The translations under genes and the position numbers were made by a program. Under the pieces are notes generated by a model. It did no database searches and was not told where the DNA came from. It worked only from the letters and a program-made list of their open reading frames with translations. From Xanthomonas sp. (GTDB lineage Bacteria; Pseudomonadota; Gammaproteobacteria; Xanthomonadales; Xanthomonadaceae), in the NCBI GenBank assembly GCA_018262705.1, contig JADFDQ010000001.1:1-64000 (forward strand): a DNA stretch of 64,000 bases. Direction: 5' to 3'. This document shows, in pieces, positions 54,778 to 63,735 of this stretch (positions are counted from its first letter, which is position 1; each line of letters opens with the position of its first letter).

Positions 54778-55806
54778 TCAGCCAAACAGCGACTGCGGGT
54801 ATTCGGCCTTGCGCTCGCGCGCCATCAGCCGGGCCAGGCCCTCGGCCGGGGTGATTTCGCCGCGCAGTACGTCGCGCACGTTTTCGGAAATCGGCAGCTC
54901 GATCCCGTGCACTCCGGCCAGCCGCATCACCTCGTCGGCGGTCTGCAGCGATTCGACCACCTGCCCGATTTCGCGCACGGCATCGGCAATCGTCGAACCG
55001 CGACCCAGCGCCAGACCCAGCCGCCGATTGCGCGACAGATCGCCGGTGCAGGTGAGCACCAGATCGCCCAGTCCGGCCAGCCCCATCAGGGTTTCCGGAC
55101 GTCCGCCGAGGGCGATGTTCAACCGCAGCATCTCGTTCAGGCCGCGGGTGATCAATCCGGCGCGGGCGTTCAGACCCAGGCCCATGCCGTCGGCGACGCC
55201 GGTGGCCACCGCCAGCACATTCTTCATCGCGCCGCCCAGTTCGGCGCCGCGCATGTCGTTGCCGGTGTAGGCGCGGAACGCCGGGCCGTGCAGGGCATCG
55301 GCCACCTGCCGGCAAAATGCCTCGTCTTCCGAATGCACGGTCAACGCGGTCGGCAGGCCCTGCGCGACTTCCTTGGCAAACGACGGCCCGGTGACGACCG
55401 CCAGCGGCACCTCCGCGCCCAGCACTTCGGCGGCGACTTCATGCAGAAAACGGCCGCTGCCGGGCTCGAAACCCTTAGTCGCCCACGCCACGCCCGCGCC
55501 CGCGGGACGCAGCGGTGCCAGCGCATGCAGGGTTTCGGCGAAGGCGTGCGAGGGCACCACCACCAGCACCCAATCCGCGCCAGTCAGCGCCGTGGCTAGG
55601 TCGGTGGTCGCCCGCAGCGACGGCGGCAGCTCAATTCCCGGCAAATAACGCGGGTTGCCGGCGCCGGCATCGAGCGCAGCGACGGTGGCCGGATCGCGGC
55701 CCCAGAGCGTGGTGGGATAACCGTGACGCGCGGTCAGCGCCGCCAGCGCGGTGCCCCATGAACCCGCGCCGAGCACCGCGAGCGTCGGTGTGTCGTTTTG
55801 CTGCAT
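54778..55806 (-). CDS. gpsA: Glycerol-3-phosphate dehydrogenase [NAD(P)+]
   Basis: Makes sn-glycerol-3-phosphate for phospholipids. 342 aa from ATG 55806. Rossmann loop [11 protein letters not shown] (about 12-22), [13 protein letters not shown], the catalytic-lysine segment [31 protein letters not shown] (quoted in part) and [13 protein letters not shown]. Lies downstream of secB on the same strand, the usual secB-gpsA linkage. Confidence 0.97.
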   Translation of the reverse strand: MQQNDTPTLAVLGAGSWGTALAALTARHGYPTTLWGRDPATVAALDAGAGNPRYLPGIELPPSLRATTDLATALTGADWVLVVVPSHAFAETLHALAPLRPAGAGVAWATKGFEPGSGRFLHEVAAEVLGAEVPLAVVTGPSFAKEVAQGLPTALTVHSEDEAFCRQVADALHGPAFRAYTGNDMRGAELGGAMKNVLAVATGVADGMGLGLNARAGLITRGLNEMLRLNIALGGRPETLMGLAGLGDLVLTCTGDLSRNRRLGLALGRGSTIADAVREIGQVVESLQTADEVMRLAGVHGIELPISENVRDVLRGEITPAEGLARLMARERKAEYPQSLFG

Positions 55807-55924
55807 GCGCAAAGCCTACGGGATTGCGACGCAATTGCCGAGCGCAGACGCGACGGCGGCATCCGATCCCACGCTTGCGAAAGCCTGGGCCGCGCGTCTA
55901 CCGGCGGCGCGCAGCCGCAGGATC

Positions 55925-56443
55925 TCAGGCGTTGCCGGCGGTTTCAGCGTTGGCCAGGAGGCTGGCGGGCTGGCCTTGTTCGGCGCGCTGGCGCAGCGAT
56001 TCGGCATACAGCGCCTCGAAATTGAGCGGCTGCATCGGGAACGGCGGGAAGCCGCCGGTGGTCACCAGCTGGCCGATCGCGGCCGCTGCGTACGGATACA
56101 GCAGGTTCGGGCACTGGATCCCGAGCATCGCATCCAGCGTCTGGTCGTCGAAACCGCTCAGACCGAACACGCCGGCCTGCACCACTTCGGCCAGATAGGC
56201 GTTGTGCTCGTTGATGTTGCAGGTCAGGGTGATGCCGAGGCTGACTTCGAACGCGGTCTCGCCCAGGCGTTGCACCTTCTGGTTCAGCTTCATCTGCAGA
56301 TCGGGCTGGCCCTGTTCGTTGAACACCTGCGGCGCATTCGGCGCTTCGAACGAGGCGTCCTTCAGGTACATCTTCTCGACGGTGAAGGTCGCTTGCGGCT
56401 GGTCGGCGGCCGGTGCGGCGCCGTTCAGGGTTTCATCGGACAT
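55925..56443 (-). CDS. secB: Protein-export chaperone SecB
   Basis: 172-aa cytosolic tetrameric chaperone that passes unfolded preproteins to SecA. Family motifs: [42 protein letters not shown], and the signature [25 protein letters not shown] (quoted in part as [12 protein letters not shown]). The N- and C-terminal tails are longer than in E. coli (155 aa). GGAG before the ATG. In relatives grxC often sits between this gene and the rhodanese; here it is absent. Confidence 0.97.
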   Translation of the reverse strand: MSDETLNGAAPAADQPQATFTVEKMYLKDASFEAPNAPQVFNEQGQPDLQMKLNQKVQRLGETAFEVSLGITLTCNINEHNAYLAEVVQAGVFGLSGFDDQTLDAMLGIQCPNLLYPYAAAAIGQLVTTGGFPPFPMQPLNFEALYAESLRQRAEQGQPASLLANAETAGNA

Positions 56444-56569
56444 GGGGAACTCCAGGATTCGGCGGCGGTCGCCGCGCAGACAAGACGGGAATTATCGCAT
56501 CGCGCGCAGCAACTTGCCTGACTTGGGGGCAGCACGACGGATCACAAGGTCGGATCCGCGCCGGACGGA

Positions 56570-57004
56570 TCAGCGCCCCTTGACCAGCGGCAGGTCGGCG
56601 CCGCGCCAGGCCTGGATGCCGCCGTCGAGCACGCTGACGTGGGCGAAGCCGGCCTTGCGCAGGCGGGTTGCGGCACCGCCGGCAGTCTGGCCGGAATTGC
56701 ATACCAGCACCACCGGCAGCGCCTTGGCCGGCGCCAGCTGTTTGTTTTCGGGATCGAACTGGGAAAGCTGGACGTTTTTCGAACCGGCGATGTGGCCTTT
56801 TTCGAAATCCTGCGGCGAGCGCAGATCCACGACCAGCGCGTTGTCGCGGTTCATCAGCCCGACCAGCAGCGACGGGCCGATCCGGCGGACGCCGCCCAAC
56901 CGTGAGGCGATCTCCACGCCGATCAGCGCGAGGGTGATCGCGATCAGCGCGATGACAAGCTGGGGATGGCGGCCAGCGAAGGCCGCGATGTCGGCAAAGG
57001 TCAC
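56570..57004 (-). CDS. Membrane-anchored rhodanese-like sulfurtransferase
   Basis: 144 aa, GTG start. One membrane helix (about 14-36) places the rhodanese domain (about 50-142) next to the inner membrane. DLRSPQDFEKGHIAGSKNV and the active-site loop VCNSGQTA with the catalytic Cys are intact, then LDGGIQAW. Lies upstream of secB with a 126-bp gap that carries no glutaredoxin gene. YibN-like proteins in other bacteria sit in the same place. Confidence 0.9.
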   Translation of the reverse strand: MTFADIAAFAGRHPQLVIALIAITLALIGVEIASRLGGVRRIGPSLLVGLMNRDNALVVDLRSPQDFEKGHIAGSKNVQLSQFDPENKQLAPAKALPVVLVCNSGQTAGGAATRLRKAGFAHVSVLDGGIQAWRGADLPLVKGR

Positions 57005-57056
57005 GGGGGCGGTCTGGAATCGATTGGGGGCGGCAATTGTAGCCGCACGACGCGCT

Positions 57057-57476
57057 TCAATCGCCCTGCCACAGGTCGGGCAAGCCGGACATCTGCCACC
57101 AGGTCTTGCGTTCTTCGTCGTAGTGCCACTGCTCGCGATAGCGCACGGTGCGCTCGGTCAGGGTGTATTTGCTGACCACGCCGATCTCGATTTCGCGCAT
57201 CACATCGCCGTTCTCGAGCACGCTGGTTCCAAGATCGCGGTAGCTGGAGATCTGCACCTGCTTGTAGCGCGAGAAATCGATATCGGTCAGCGGGTGCTTC
57301 TCCTTGACCTTGGGATCGACGAGGTTCCAGGCGCCTTCGAAGTTGCCCCAGCGGATCGCCGCTGAATAGTCGATCTGGATACGGTCCAACGCCCCGCTCT
57401 TGCCGCCCTGCTGCGGGCAGCCGGCCAACAGGACAAAGCAGCACAGCAGCAGGCAGCGCATCAGGAAACGGGCCAT
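57057..57476 (-). CDS. Lipoprotein of unknown function
   Basis: 139 aa with a lipobox (LLAGC, Cys20). The mature region has an NTF2-like or small alpha/beta pattern (RWGNFEGAWNLVDPKVKEKHP, quoted in part, and REQWHYDEERKTWWQ), common in periplasmic lipoproteins of this group. ATG 57476 follows GGAGAG; the 488-aa ORF-track version is an artefact of an open frame through the next gene. Possibly co-transcribed with the rhodanese. Confidence 0.75.
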   Translation of the reverse strand: MARFLMRCLLLCCFVLLAGCPQQGGKSGALDRIQIDYSAAIRWGNFEGAWNLVDPKVKEKHPLTDIDFSRYKQVQISSYRDLGTSVLENGDVMREIEIGVVSKYTLTERTVRYREQWHYDEERKTWWQMSGLPDLWQGD

Positions 57477-57520
57477 CGAAACTCTCCGCGGATCGCTAGC
57501 TTGCATCCTAACCGCTTGCG

Positions 57521-57991
57521 TCAGGTTTTGCCGATCGCCACGAACCGACCGGAGAACGTCGCCGCCACGCCACCGTCGCCCAGTAGAGTGCGCGCGCGCA
57601 GTCTGGCGCCGACCCGGCCCTGCCGAGCCAGCGTCGCGGCCAACGCACTTCGGTCGGATTCGGCGTCGAACGCCGCTTCGACCACGATGTCCTCGAACAC
57701 CGGTTTGAGATAGCGGATCTGGCTGTCGGCCACATAGACCTCGGCCCCGGCACCGGCCTGTTCCAGCTCCAGCGTCACCAGCCCCCAGGCCGCGATCGTC
57801 ATCAGCGACACCGTGCTGCCGCCGAACGCGCAACCCTTGTCGTTGACGTTGGCGTCGAGCGGCGCGCGCAGCCGCAGCTGTCCCTCGCGCCATTCGAGGA
57901 TGTCCGGCTTGAGCGCGGCCACCGGCGGCATGCCGAGGAAATGGCCGGTCAGTGCAGCGAGCGCTTGCGCGTGTTTGGCATTCGCATCCAT
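57521..57991 (-). CDS. Hot-dog-fold thioesterase (YiiD C-terminal domain family)
   Basis: 156 aa. Hot-dog pattern with the central helix segment DKGCAFGGSTVSLMTIAAW (about 51-69), followed by DSQIRYLKPV and the final GRFVAIGK. The family is a putative acyl-CoA or acyl-ACP thioesterase; the substrate is unknown. Start ATG 57991 (MDANAKHAQALAALTGHF); divergent from hemD, 44 bp apart. Confidence 0.83.
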   Translation of the reverse strand: MDANAKHAQALAALTGHFLGMPPVAALKPDILEWREGQLRLRAPLDANVNDKGCAFGGSTVSLMTIAAWGLVTLELEQAGAGAEVYVADSQIRYLKPVFEDIVVEAAFDAESDRSALAATLARQGRVGARLRARTLLGDGGVAATFSGRFVAIGKT

Positions 57992-58035
57992 GCCGACAGC
58001 CTGCCGCAAGCGGGCCGTTGTGCCAAGCTTTGGCC

Positions 58036-58806
58036 ATGCCCAAGCGCCCCCATTCGCCGCTGCCGCTGTCCGGTTGGACCGTTTTGTCGCTGCGCCCGCG
58101 CGGACAGCACGCCGGGCTGCGCGCGGGCTGCGCGCGCAACGGAGCGCGGACGCTGGCGCTGTCGGTGCTGTCCATCCGCCGTTTTGGCGATGCCGCAACG
58201 CGCAAGACGCTCGCCACGACGCTTCGCGCGGACATCGTGCTGTTGACCAGTCCCAACGCCGTGCGCGCCGCAGCCGCGCTGCATCGGTTCAAGCCGCGCC
58301 GCGGCCAGCGCTGGCTGGCGGTCGGCGCCGGCACGCAGCGGGCGCTGCAGCGTCTTGGAATCGAAGCGCAAGCGCCCGCGCGAATGGACAGCGAAGGCCT
58401 GCTTGCGTTGCCGGAATTGGCCGACGTCGACGGCAAACGCGTCGGCCTGATTACCGGCGGCAGCGGTCGCGGCCTGCTGGAGCCGGCGCTGCGCGCGCGC
58501 GGTGCGGAGGTTGTGCGCGGCAACCTCTATGCGCGCGAAGCGGTGCCGCTTGCGCCAAAGCAGCGACTGGCATTGCACGCCGCACTCGCCGATCCGAAGC
58601 ACGTCCTGCTGGCGCTGACCAGCGCCGAAGCGCTGCAGGAACTGCTGGCCCAGGTCGATGTGCGGCAGTTGCGCAGCGTTGCCGTGGTCGCCGCCAGCCC
58701 GCGTCTGGCCGAAATCGCCCGCGCCGCCGGGTTCACGCGGATGGCCTGCGCGGCCAGCGCGCGCCCTGCCGCGCTGCTGAAGGCGGCGATCGACACCTTC
58801 GCTTGA
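58036..58806 (+). CDS. hemD: Uroporphyrinogen-III synthase
   Basis: 256 aa. Cyclises hydroxymethylbilane with D-ring inversion in heme synthesis. The family is poorly conserved, but the layout fits: WTVLSLRPRGQHAGL at the N-terminus, VLLTSPNAVRAA (about 68-79), LAVGAGTQRALQRLG, GKRVGLITGGSGRG, LYAREAV, LLALTSAEALQELL and VVAASPRLAEIARAAGF (quoted in part). Start ATG 58036. No hemC or hemX is adjacent; an EamA transporter and hemF follow. Confidence 0.85.
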   Translation: MPKRPHSPLPLSGWTVLSLRPRGQHAGLRAGCARNGARTLALSVLSIRRFGDAATRKTLATTLRADIVLLTSPNAVRAAAALHRFKPRRGQRWLAVGAGTQRALQRLGIEAQAPARMDSEGLLALPELADVDGKRVGLITGGSGRGLLEPALRARGAEVVRGNLYAREAVPLAPKQRLALHAALADPKHVLLALTSAEALQELLAQVDVRQLRSVAVVAASPRLAEIARAAGFTRMACAASARPAALLKAAIDTFA

Positions 58807-58863
58807 GGCAGCTTGCCTGCTTCGGTGGTAAGTTGCGCAGCGATTTTCGCGAACCTTCCCGCA

Positions 58864-59709
58864 ATGATCGATGTGCTTTTCGCCGCGCTGTGCAGCGTGC
58901 TGGTGTCGGTGCTGCTCAAGCTCGCGCCGCGCCTGCGTTTCGAGATCGGACAGGCGGTGGCGTGGAACTATGTCGTCGCGGCTGGGCTGTCGCTGCTGTT
59001 CCTGAAGCCTTCGCTGACGACGCTCCGCGCGCCCGGCACGCCGTGGCTCACGCTCGCCGCGCTGGGCGTGCTGCTGCCGACGATCTTCCTCGCGCTGGGC
59101 GCTTCGGTGCGCCACGCCGGCATCGTCCGCACCGACGCCGCGCAGCGGCTGTCGCTGCTGGTGCCGCTGCTGGCCGCCTTCACTTTGTTCGGGGAAACGC
59201 CGGCGCCGATCAAGCTCGCCGGAAGCGCGCTCGGCCTGATCGCGCTGGGCTGCATGGTGCAGCGTCCCGGTCGCGACGGCTCGGGTTCGGTAAACGCAAG
59301 CTGGCTGCATCCACTGACCGTGTTCGCCGGCTTCGGCGCGATCGACGTGCTGTTCAAGCGCGTGGCGGCGGCTGGCATTCCGCTCGGCGCCGCGCTGGCC
59401 GCGACCTTCACGCTGGCGCTGATCGTGGCCTTCGTCATCCAGCTCGCGCGGCGCGCCCGCTTCACCGCGCGCAGCGCGCTGGCCGGGTTGCTGCTGGGGC
59501 TGTGCAACTTCGGCAACATCCTGTTCTATCTGCGCGCGCACCGCGCCCTGCCATCGCAACCCTCGCTGGTGTTTGCCAGAATGAATCTGGGCGTGGTGGT
59601 GCTCGGCGCGCTGGTCGGCGTCGTCGTATTCCGGGAAAAACTCGGGCGCACCGCGACGGTCGGCCTGCTGCTGGCGCTGGCGGCCATCGTCTTGTTGACG
59701 CGCGGCTGA
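58864..59709 (+). CDS. EamA/DMT-family membrane transporter
   Basis: 281 aa with about ten hydrophobic segments in two repeat halves, typical of drug/metabolite transporters. ATG 58864 (MIDVLFAALCSVLVSV) is preferred over the longer ORF-track start. Ends 54 bp before hemF and may be co-transcribed with hemD. Substrate unknown. Confidence 0.82.
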   Translation: MIDVLFAALCSVLVSVLLKLAPRLRFEIGQAVAWNYVVAAGLSLLFLKPSLTTLRAPGTPWLTLAALGVLLPTIFLALGASVRHAGIVRTDAAQRLSLLVPLLAAFTLFGETPAPIKLAGSALGLIALGCMVQRPGRDGSGSVNASWLHPLTVFAGFGAIDVLFKRVAAAGIPLGAALAATFTLALIVAFVIQLARRARFTARSALAGLLLGLCNFGNILFYLRAHRALPSQPSLVFARMNLGVVVLGALVGVVVFREKLGRTATVGLLLALAAIVLLTRG

Positions 59710-59750
59710 CCCAGGTCAGTCGAACGCCGGACATCCGCGCTTTCGCCACC

Positions 59751-59763
59751 TACACTTTGCGGC
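59751..59763 (+). promoter_or_regulatory. Candidate -10 box for a leaderless hemF transcript
   Basis: TACACT (59751-59756) is followed by TTGCGGC and then the hemF ATG, a 7-nt spacing with no Shine-Dalgarno. Confidence 0.35.
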
Positions 59764-60675
59764 ATGAAAGCAACCCCCGATTTCGACACCGTCCGCAATT
59801 ACCTTGCCGGACTGCAGGATCGCATCTGCGCCGCAATTGAAACCGCCGACGGTCGCGCGCAGTTTCACGAAGACCGCTGGACCCGCAGCGAAGGCGGCGG
59901 CGGACGCACCCGCGTGCTGCGCGAAGGCGACGTGTTTGAACAGGCCGGGATCGGGTTTTCCGACGTCACCGGCACCAAACTTCCGCCTTCGGCCACCGCC
60001 GCACGTCCGGAGCTGGCCGGCGCCTCGTGGCGCGCGGTCGGGGTGTCGCTGGTGTTCCACCCGCGCAATCCGTACCTGCCCACCACCCACGCCAACGTGC
60101 GCCATTTCTGCGCGCAGCGCGACGGCGAGACGGTGGCGTGGTGGTTTGGCGGCGGCTTCGATTTGACTCCGTTCTATCCGTTCCACGAAGACATCGCGCA
60201 CTGGCACGGCGTGGCGCGCGCGCTGTGCGAACCGTTTGGCGGCAAGCCGCGCTACGACGCCCACAAACGCTGGTGCGACGAGTACTTCTTGCTCAAACAC
60301 CGCGACGAAACCCGCGGCATCGGCGGATTGTTTTTTGATGACCTGCATGAGGACGCCGACGCCGATTTCAGCTATCTGCGCGCGGTCGGCGACGGCTTTC
60401 TCGACGCCTATCTGCCGATTGTCGAACGCCGCAAAAACACACCCTTCGGTGAACGCGAGCGCCAGTTCCAACTCTACCGGCGCGGCCGCTACGTCGAATT
60501 CAACCTCGTCTACGACCGCGGCACCCTGTTCGGCCTGCAGTCCGGCGGCCGCAGTGAATCGATCTTGATGAGCCTGCCGCCGCTGGCACGCTGGGAATAT
60601 GGCTTCGTGCCGGAACCAGGCAGCCCGGAAGCGCGGCTGGCCGACTACCTGCGTCCGCGCGACTGGATCGAGTAG
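59764..60675 (+). CDS. hemF: Oxygen-dependent coproporphyrinogen-III oxidase
   Basis: 303 aa. Oxidative decarboxylation of coproporphyrinogen III to protoporphyrinogen IX. Signature motifs: [43 protein letters not shown] (about 123-136), [23 protein letters not shown] and [18 protein letters not shown]. Complete, normal length. Convergent with the porin gene, 6 bp apart. A possible leaderless -10 box precedes it. Confidence 0.97.
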   Translation: MKATPDFDTVRNYLAGLQDRICAAIETADGRAQFHEDRWTRSEGGGGRTRVLREGDVFEQAGIGFSDVTGTKLPPSATAARPELAGASWRAVGVSLVFHPRNPYLPTTHANVRHFCAQRDGETVAWWFGGGFDLTPFYPFHEDIAHWHGVARALCEPFGGKPRYDAHKRWCDEYFLLKHRDETRGIGGLFFDDLHEDADADFSYLRAVGDGFLDAYLPIVERRKNTPFGERERQFQLYRRGRYVEFNLVYDRGTLFGLQSGGRSESILMSLPPLARWEYGFVPEPGSPEARLADYLRPRDWIE

Positions 60676-60681
60676 GCAACC

Positions 60682-61773
60682 TCAATAGCTGAACTGCAGC
60701 CGCAGCCCCGCGCTCAGCGGATGGTCACCGACGCCCTGTCGGCGGCTGTCGAACGCCAGCAGATCGGCGATCACGCGCAAGTTCGGATGCGGGTAGCAAG
60801 TCGCCGCCAATCCCCAGCCTTGCGCGCGTCCGCCGCGCACCGGGCCATCGTTGAGATCGATGGCGTTCCAGCGCAGCGCCAACTCCCAGCCGACCTGCCC
60901 CTGCGGCGCGGGACCGGTGGCGACGCCGCGCTTGTAATGCCGACCATCGCCGGTCGGCGACCAGGTCAGCTGCACGGCGCCGGCATTGCCTCGCACGTCG
61001 CCGCTGTCGCGCCGCACGAACACCTGCGCGGCTTCCGCCTGCAGCGACCACGCGCCGCTCACCCACAGCCCTTCGATGGCGGCGCGGTCGATCCGATCCA
61101 CCCCGGCCAGCGCGCCGGTCGCAGCGAGCTTGAGCGGGGAAAACACGGTTCCTGGATTGACGCCGAAGCTGGCGCGGGCGCTGTCTGAAGATTCGCTGGC
61201 CAGACTCAGCCCGATGTGCGCACTGACGTTCGCGTTTGAACGCAGCAGCCAGGTCGTGCGCAGCGAAGCACCGATGCCTTCACTGGTTCCATCCAACCGC
61301 TTGCCGAACACGGCGGCGTTGAAGGTGCCGCGCTTGCCCCAGCGCGCATATTCCAGACCCACGCGCCGGCTGATCGCGAACGCTCCGACGCTGGACGCTT
61401 CGAGGAAGGCGCTTTGCTTGTCGGTCAGCGCGTCTTCCAGCGTGAACGGCTGCTTGAACTGGCCGAGGCGGACGGATTGACCGGGCGTCGGCGTCCATTC
61501 GAGGAACGCGTCGGGCGGGGTGCGGCCTGCAAAATCGTGTTCGACCACCAGCTGCCAATGCTGTCTGTCGCTTTTGATCCGAAATCCCAGCCGCGCGCGC
61601 CGAAAGCCATCGGCATCCCGGGTCGGAACGCCGTCGGACGCAACCTGCGCCCATTCGTACTGGACGTTGGCGGTCGGCGTGAGCGCGAACGGAAGCTCGG
61701 AGGCGAGCGCAGGAAACGCGCTCGCGGCCAGCGCCGCGACGATCAGGGTTCGTTGCGTGGTGCGAATTGACAT
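60682..61773 (-). CDS. OprO/OprP-type outer-membrane porin
   Basis: 363 aa from ATG 61773. Signal peptide about 1-24 (FPALASE). The mature part is a beta-barrel with RARLGFRIKSDRQHWQLVVEHDFA (quoted in part), GQFKQPFTLEDALTDKQSAFLE-type motif near 110-130, GLEYARWGKRG and a C-terminal aromatic LQFSY, as in the phosphate-selective porin O/P family. Anion selectivity cannot be read. The ORF-track start 41 codons earlier is not supported. Confidence 0.85.
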   Translation of the reverse strand: MSIRTTQRTLIVAALAASAFPALASELPFALTPTANVQYEWAQVASDGVPTRDADGFRRARLGFRIKSDRQHWQLVVEHDFAGRTPPDAFLEWTPTPGQSVRLGQFKQPFTLEDALTDKQSAFLEASSVGAFAISRRVGLEYARWGKRGTFNAAVFGKRLDGTSEGIGASLRTTWLLRSNANVSAHIGLSLASESSDSARASFGVNPGTVFSPLKLAATGALAGVDRIDRAAIEGLWVSGAWSLQAEAAQVFVRRDSGDVRGNAGAVQLTWSPTGDGRHYKRGVATGPAPQGQVGWELALRWNAIDLNDGPVRGGRAQGWGLAATCYPHPNLRVIADLLAFDSRRQGVGDHPLSAGLRLQFSY

Positions 61774-61911
61774 GCGCGCGTCCGGAACCGAGTGAGTGCG
61801 GCTGCGCCCAGTCTGGCGGCCTTGGGTGACAGTTCCATGACAGGCCGCCCCGTGCCCATGAGTCGGTGCGGCATCGCCGACACGGAACTCAATCACGCTG
61901 CCGTGAGCGTT

Positions 61912-62835
61912 TCAGTCGCGCACCAGCGTGGATTTGCCGAACAGGCTTTCCACCAGATCCACCGCGAGCCTGGCGGTCATGTTGCGACGGTCGAGCGCCG
62001 GGTTGATTTCGACCAGATCGAGCGAAGCCAGCCGACCGCTGTCGGCGATCATTTCCATGATCAGCTGCGCCTCGCGGTAGTTGACGCCGCCGGGTACGCG
62101 GGTGCCGGTGCCCGGCGCGATCGGCGGGTCGAGCATGTCGACGTCGAAGCTAACGTGCAGATGGGTGTTGCCGTCGAGACCGTCCAACGCTTCCGTCATC
62201 GACCGGCGAATGCCGACCTCGTCGATGTAGCGCATGTCGTAGATGTCCAGCCCATGGCTGTTCACCAGCCGCTTCTCGCCCGGATCGACCGAACGGATGC
62301 CGATCTGGCGGATCTGCTCGGGCACCAGCTGCGGCGCCGGGCCGCCAAGCGTGGTCAGCGCTTCCGGACCGAGCCCGCACAGGCAGGCCACCGGCATGCC
62401 GTGGATGTTTCCGCTGGGCGTGATTTCGCGGGTGTTGAAATCGGCGTGGGCGTCCAGCCACAGCACCCGCAGCGCCTTGCCCGTCTCGCGGCAATGCGCG
62501 GCCGCTGCGGAAATCGAACCGATCGCCAGACAGTGGTCGCCGCCGAGCAGGATCGGCATCCGGCCCTCGCGCAGCGCTTTGGTGCTGGCCTCGAACACCG
62601 CGCGGTTCCACGCCGCGACTTCGGGCAGATGGCGGTAGCCGTCGACCGGTGGCGTCTGCGGATTGGGCGGGCCGGCGACGTCGCCCACGTCGCGCACGTC
62701 CACGCCGCGCGCGGCGATTGCGTTCAAAAGCCCGGCCACGCGCAGCGCTTCCGGCCCCATCGAAGCGCCGCGCAGGGATGCGCCGATATCGGTGGGAACG
62801 CCGAACACGGTAACGGGCGGATAGCTGCGGGTCAT
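61912..62835 (-). CDS. rocF: Arginase
   Basis: 307 aa. Hydrolyses arginine to ornithine and urea. The manganese ligands are present: GGDHCLAIG (about 98), DAHADFNT and SFDVDMLDP, then GTGTRVPGG and LVEINPALD. Start ATG 62835. Normal length for the ureohydrolase family; agmatinase is less likely because the SGNIHGMPVA loop is arginase-like. It follows tRNA-Thr on the same strand. Confidence 0.93.
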   Translation of the reverse strand: MTRSYPPVTVFGVPTDIGASLRGASMGPEALRVAGLLNAIAARGVDVRDVGDVAGPPNPQTPPVDGYRHLPEVAAWNRAVFEASTKALREGRMPILLGGDHCLAIGSISAAAAHCRETGKALRVLWLDAHADFNTREITPSGNIHGMPVACLCGLGPEALTTLGGPAPQLVPEQIRQIGIRSVDPGEKRLVNSHGLDIYDMRYIDEVGIRRSMTEALDGLDGNTHLHVSFDVDMLDPPIAPGTGTRVPGGVNYREAQLIMEMIADSGRLASLDLVEINPALDRRNMTARLAVDLVESLFGKSTLVRD

Positions 62836-62878
62836 CGACTGGCTCCGGTCGTGGGAATGGCGCGCGCGGGCAAGCAGG

Positions 62879-62954
62879 TGGTGCCGCCTGTCCGAATCGA
62901 ACGGACGACCTGCTGTTTACAAGACAGCTGCTCTACCAACTGAGCTAAGGCGGC
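62879..62954 (-). tRNA. tRNA-Thr (anticodon TGT)
   Basis: Minus-strand 76-nt cloverleaf including an encoded CCA. Acceptor GCCGCC pairs with GGCGGC, the D-arm has TTAGCTCAGTTGGTAGAGCA, the anticodon stem-loop is GCTGT-CTTGTAA-ACAGC (anticodon TGT), and the T-arm has TTCGATT. Closely similar to E. coli tRNA-Thr(UGU). Reads ACA codons. Confidence 0.97.
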
Positions 62955-63002
62955 GCGGCGTTTGATTCTAGCAGGGCGGCCCGAACCGTCGGCGCGGCGC
63001 GC

Positions 63003-63632
63003 TCACTGCAGAAACTTGCAATCCAGGTCCTGCGCCGGCGCGATTTCGACAACGCGCGCGCGTTCGATCTTGTCCGGCAGCCGCGCATCCAGCCAGATCC
63101 GCGGCGCCCCGTTGCCACGCGCCTCGATCGCCGGCTCGACGCCGTTGCCGCGCAGTTCCTGCGCACGCCGGCGAGCGCCAGCCTCGCTGCTGAAGCGCCC
63201 CAAGGCGATCCGGTTGGCGTTGCGGCCATCGTTCATCACGAACACGTCGGCAACGCCCGATTCCTTGAGCCTCGCGGCCAGCGCGACCGCCTCCTCGCGC
63301 GTGGCCTTCGCCGGCAGGAACACGTCCCAACCGCTGGCCGCGCCGGAACGGTCTTCGAATGGCGTGGCATCAACGCCAAGCGCGGCCAACGCCGTACTGG
63401 CGCCGGAGCGCGCCGCCGGGCCCGCGAACGGACCAAAGCGCAGGCAGACGGCGGGGACTGGCGTCGCGCTGGGCAGCGCCGCGTCGCGGCGCTGCACCTC
63501 GCTGACCAGAAGCAGCTGCGGCCCGTCCAGCGGCAGCGCCGCCGGTGCGCGCGGCGGCGCGCCTACGGCCCACCACGTGGCGGCGCCCAGGTTCAGCACG
63601 GCGAAGATGACGATGGCGGCGCGCAGCAGCAT
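63003..63632 (-). CDS. SPOR-domain protein next to coaX
   Basis: 209 aa. N-terminal membrane helix (about 3-24), a linker, and a C-terminal SPOR-like region (about 115-190: WDVFLPAKATREEAVALAARL, quoted in part, and NRIALGRFSSEAGARRRAQEL), with two cysteines (about 64 and 205). Probably binds peptidoglycan from the periplasmic side. ATG 63632 preferred over the GTG two codons earlier. In relatives a SPOR gene commonly follows coaX. Confidence 0.8.
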   Translation of the reverse strand: MLLRAAIVIFAVLNLGAATWWAVGAPPRAPAALPLDGPQLLLVSEVQRRDAALPSATPVPAVCLRFGPFAGPAARSGASTALAALGVDATPFEDRSGAASGWDVFLPAKATREEAVALAARLKESGVADVFVMNDGRNANRIALGRFSSEAGARRRAQELRGNGVEPAIEARGNGAPRIWLDARLPDKIERARVVEIAPAQDLDCKFLQ

Positions 63633-63735
63633 TGCCACAGTTTAGCGAAGGTGAAGTGGTCGCTGCTTGCGACGACCATACGCCATGGAGGCACGGCCAC
63701 GGAATGCGTCCCGGATGAAATTCTTCCGCGTCGCC

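Noticed and set aside
57477-58523. N-terminal extension of the lipoprotein at 57057 (488-aa ORF)
   Set aside because: Overlaps the thioesterase and hemD genes out of frame; a lipobox and ribosome site mark the true start at 57476.
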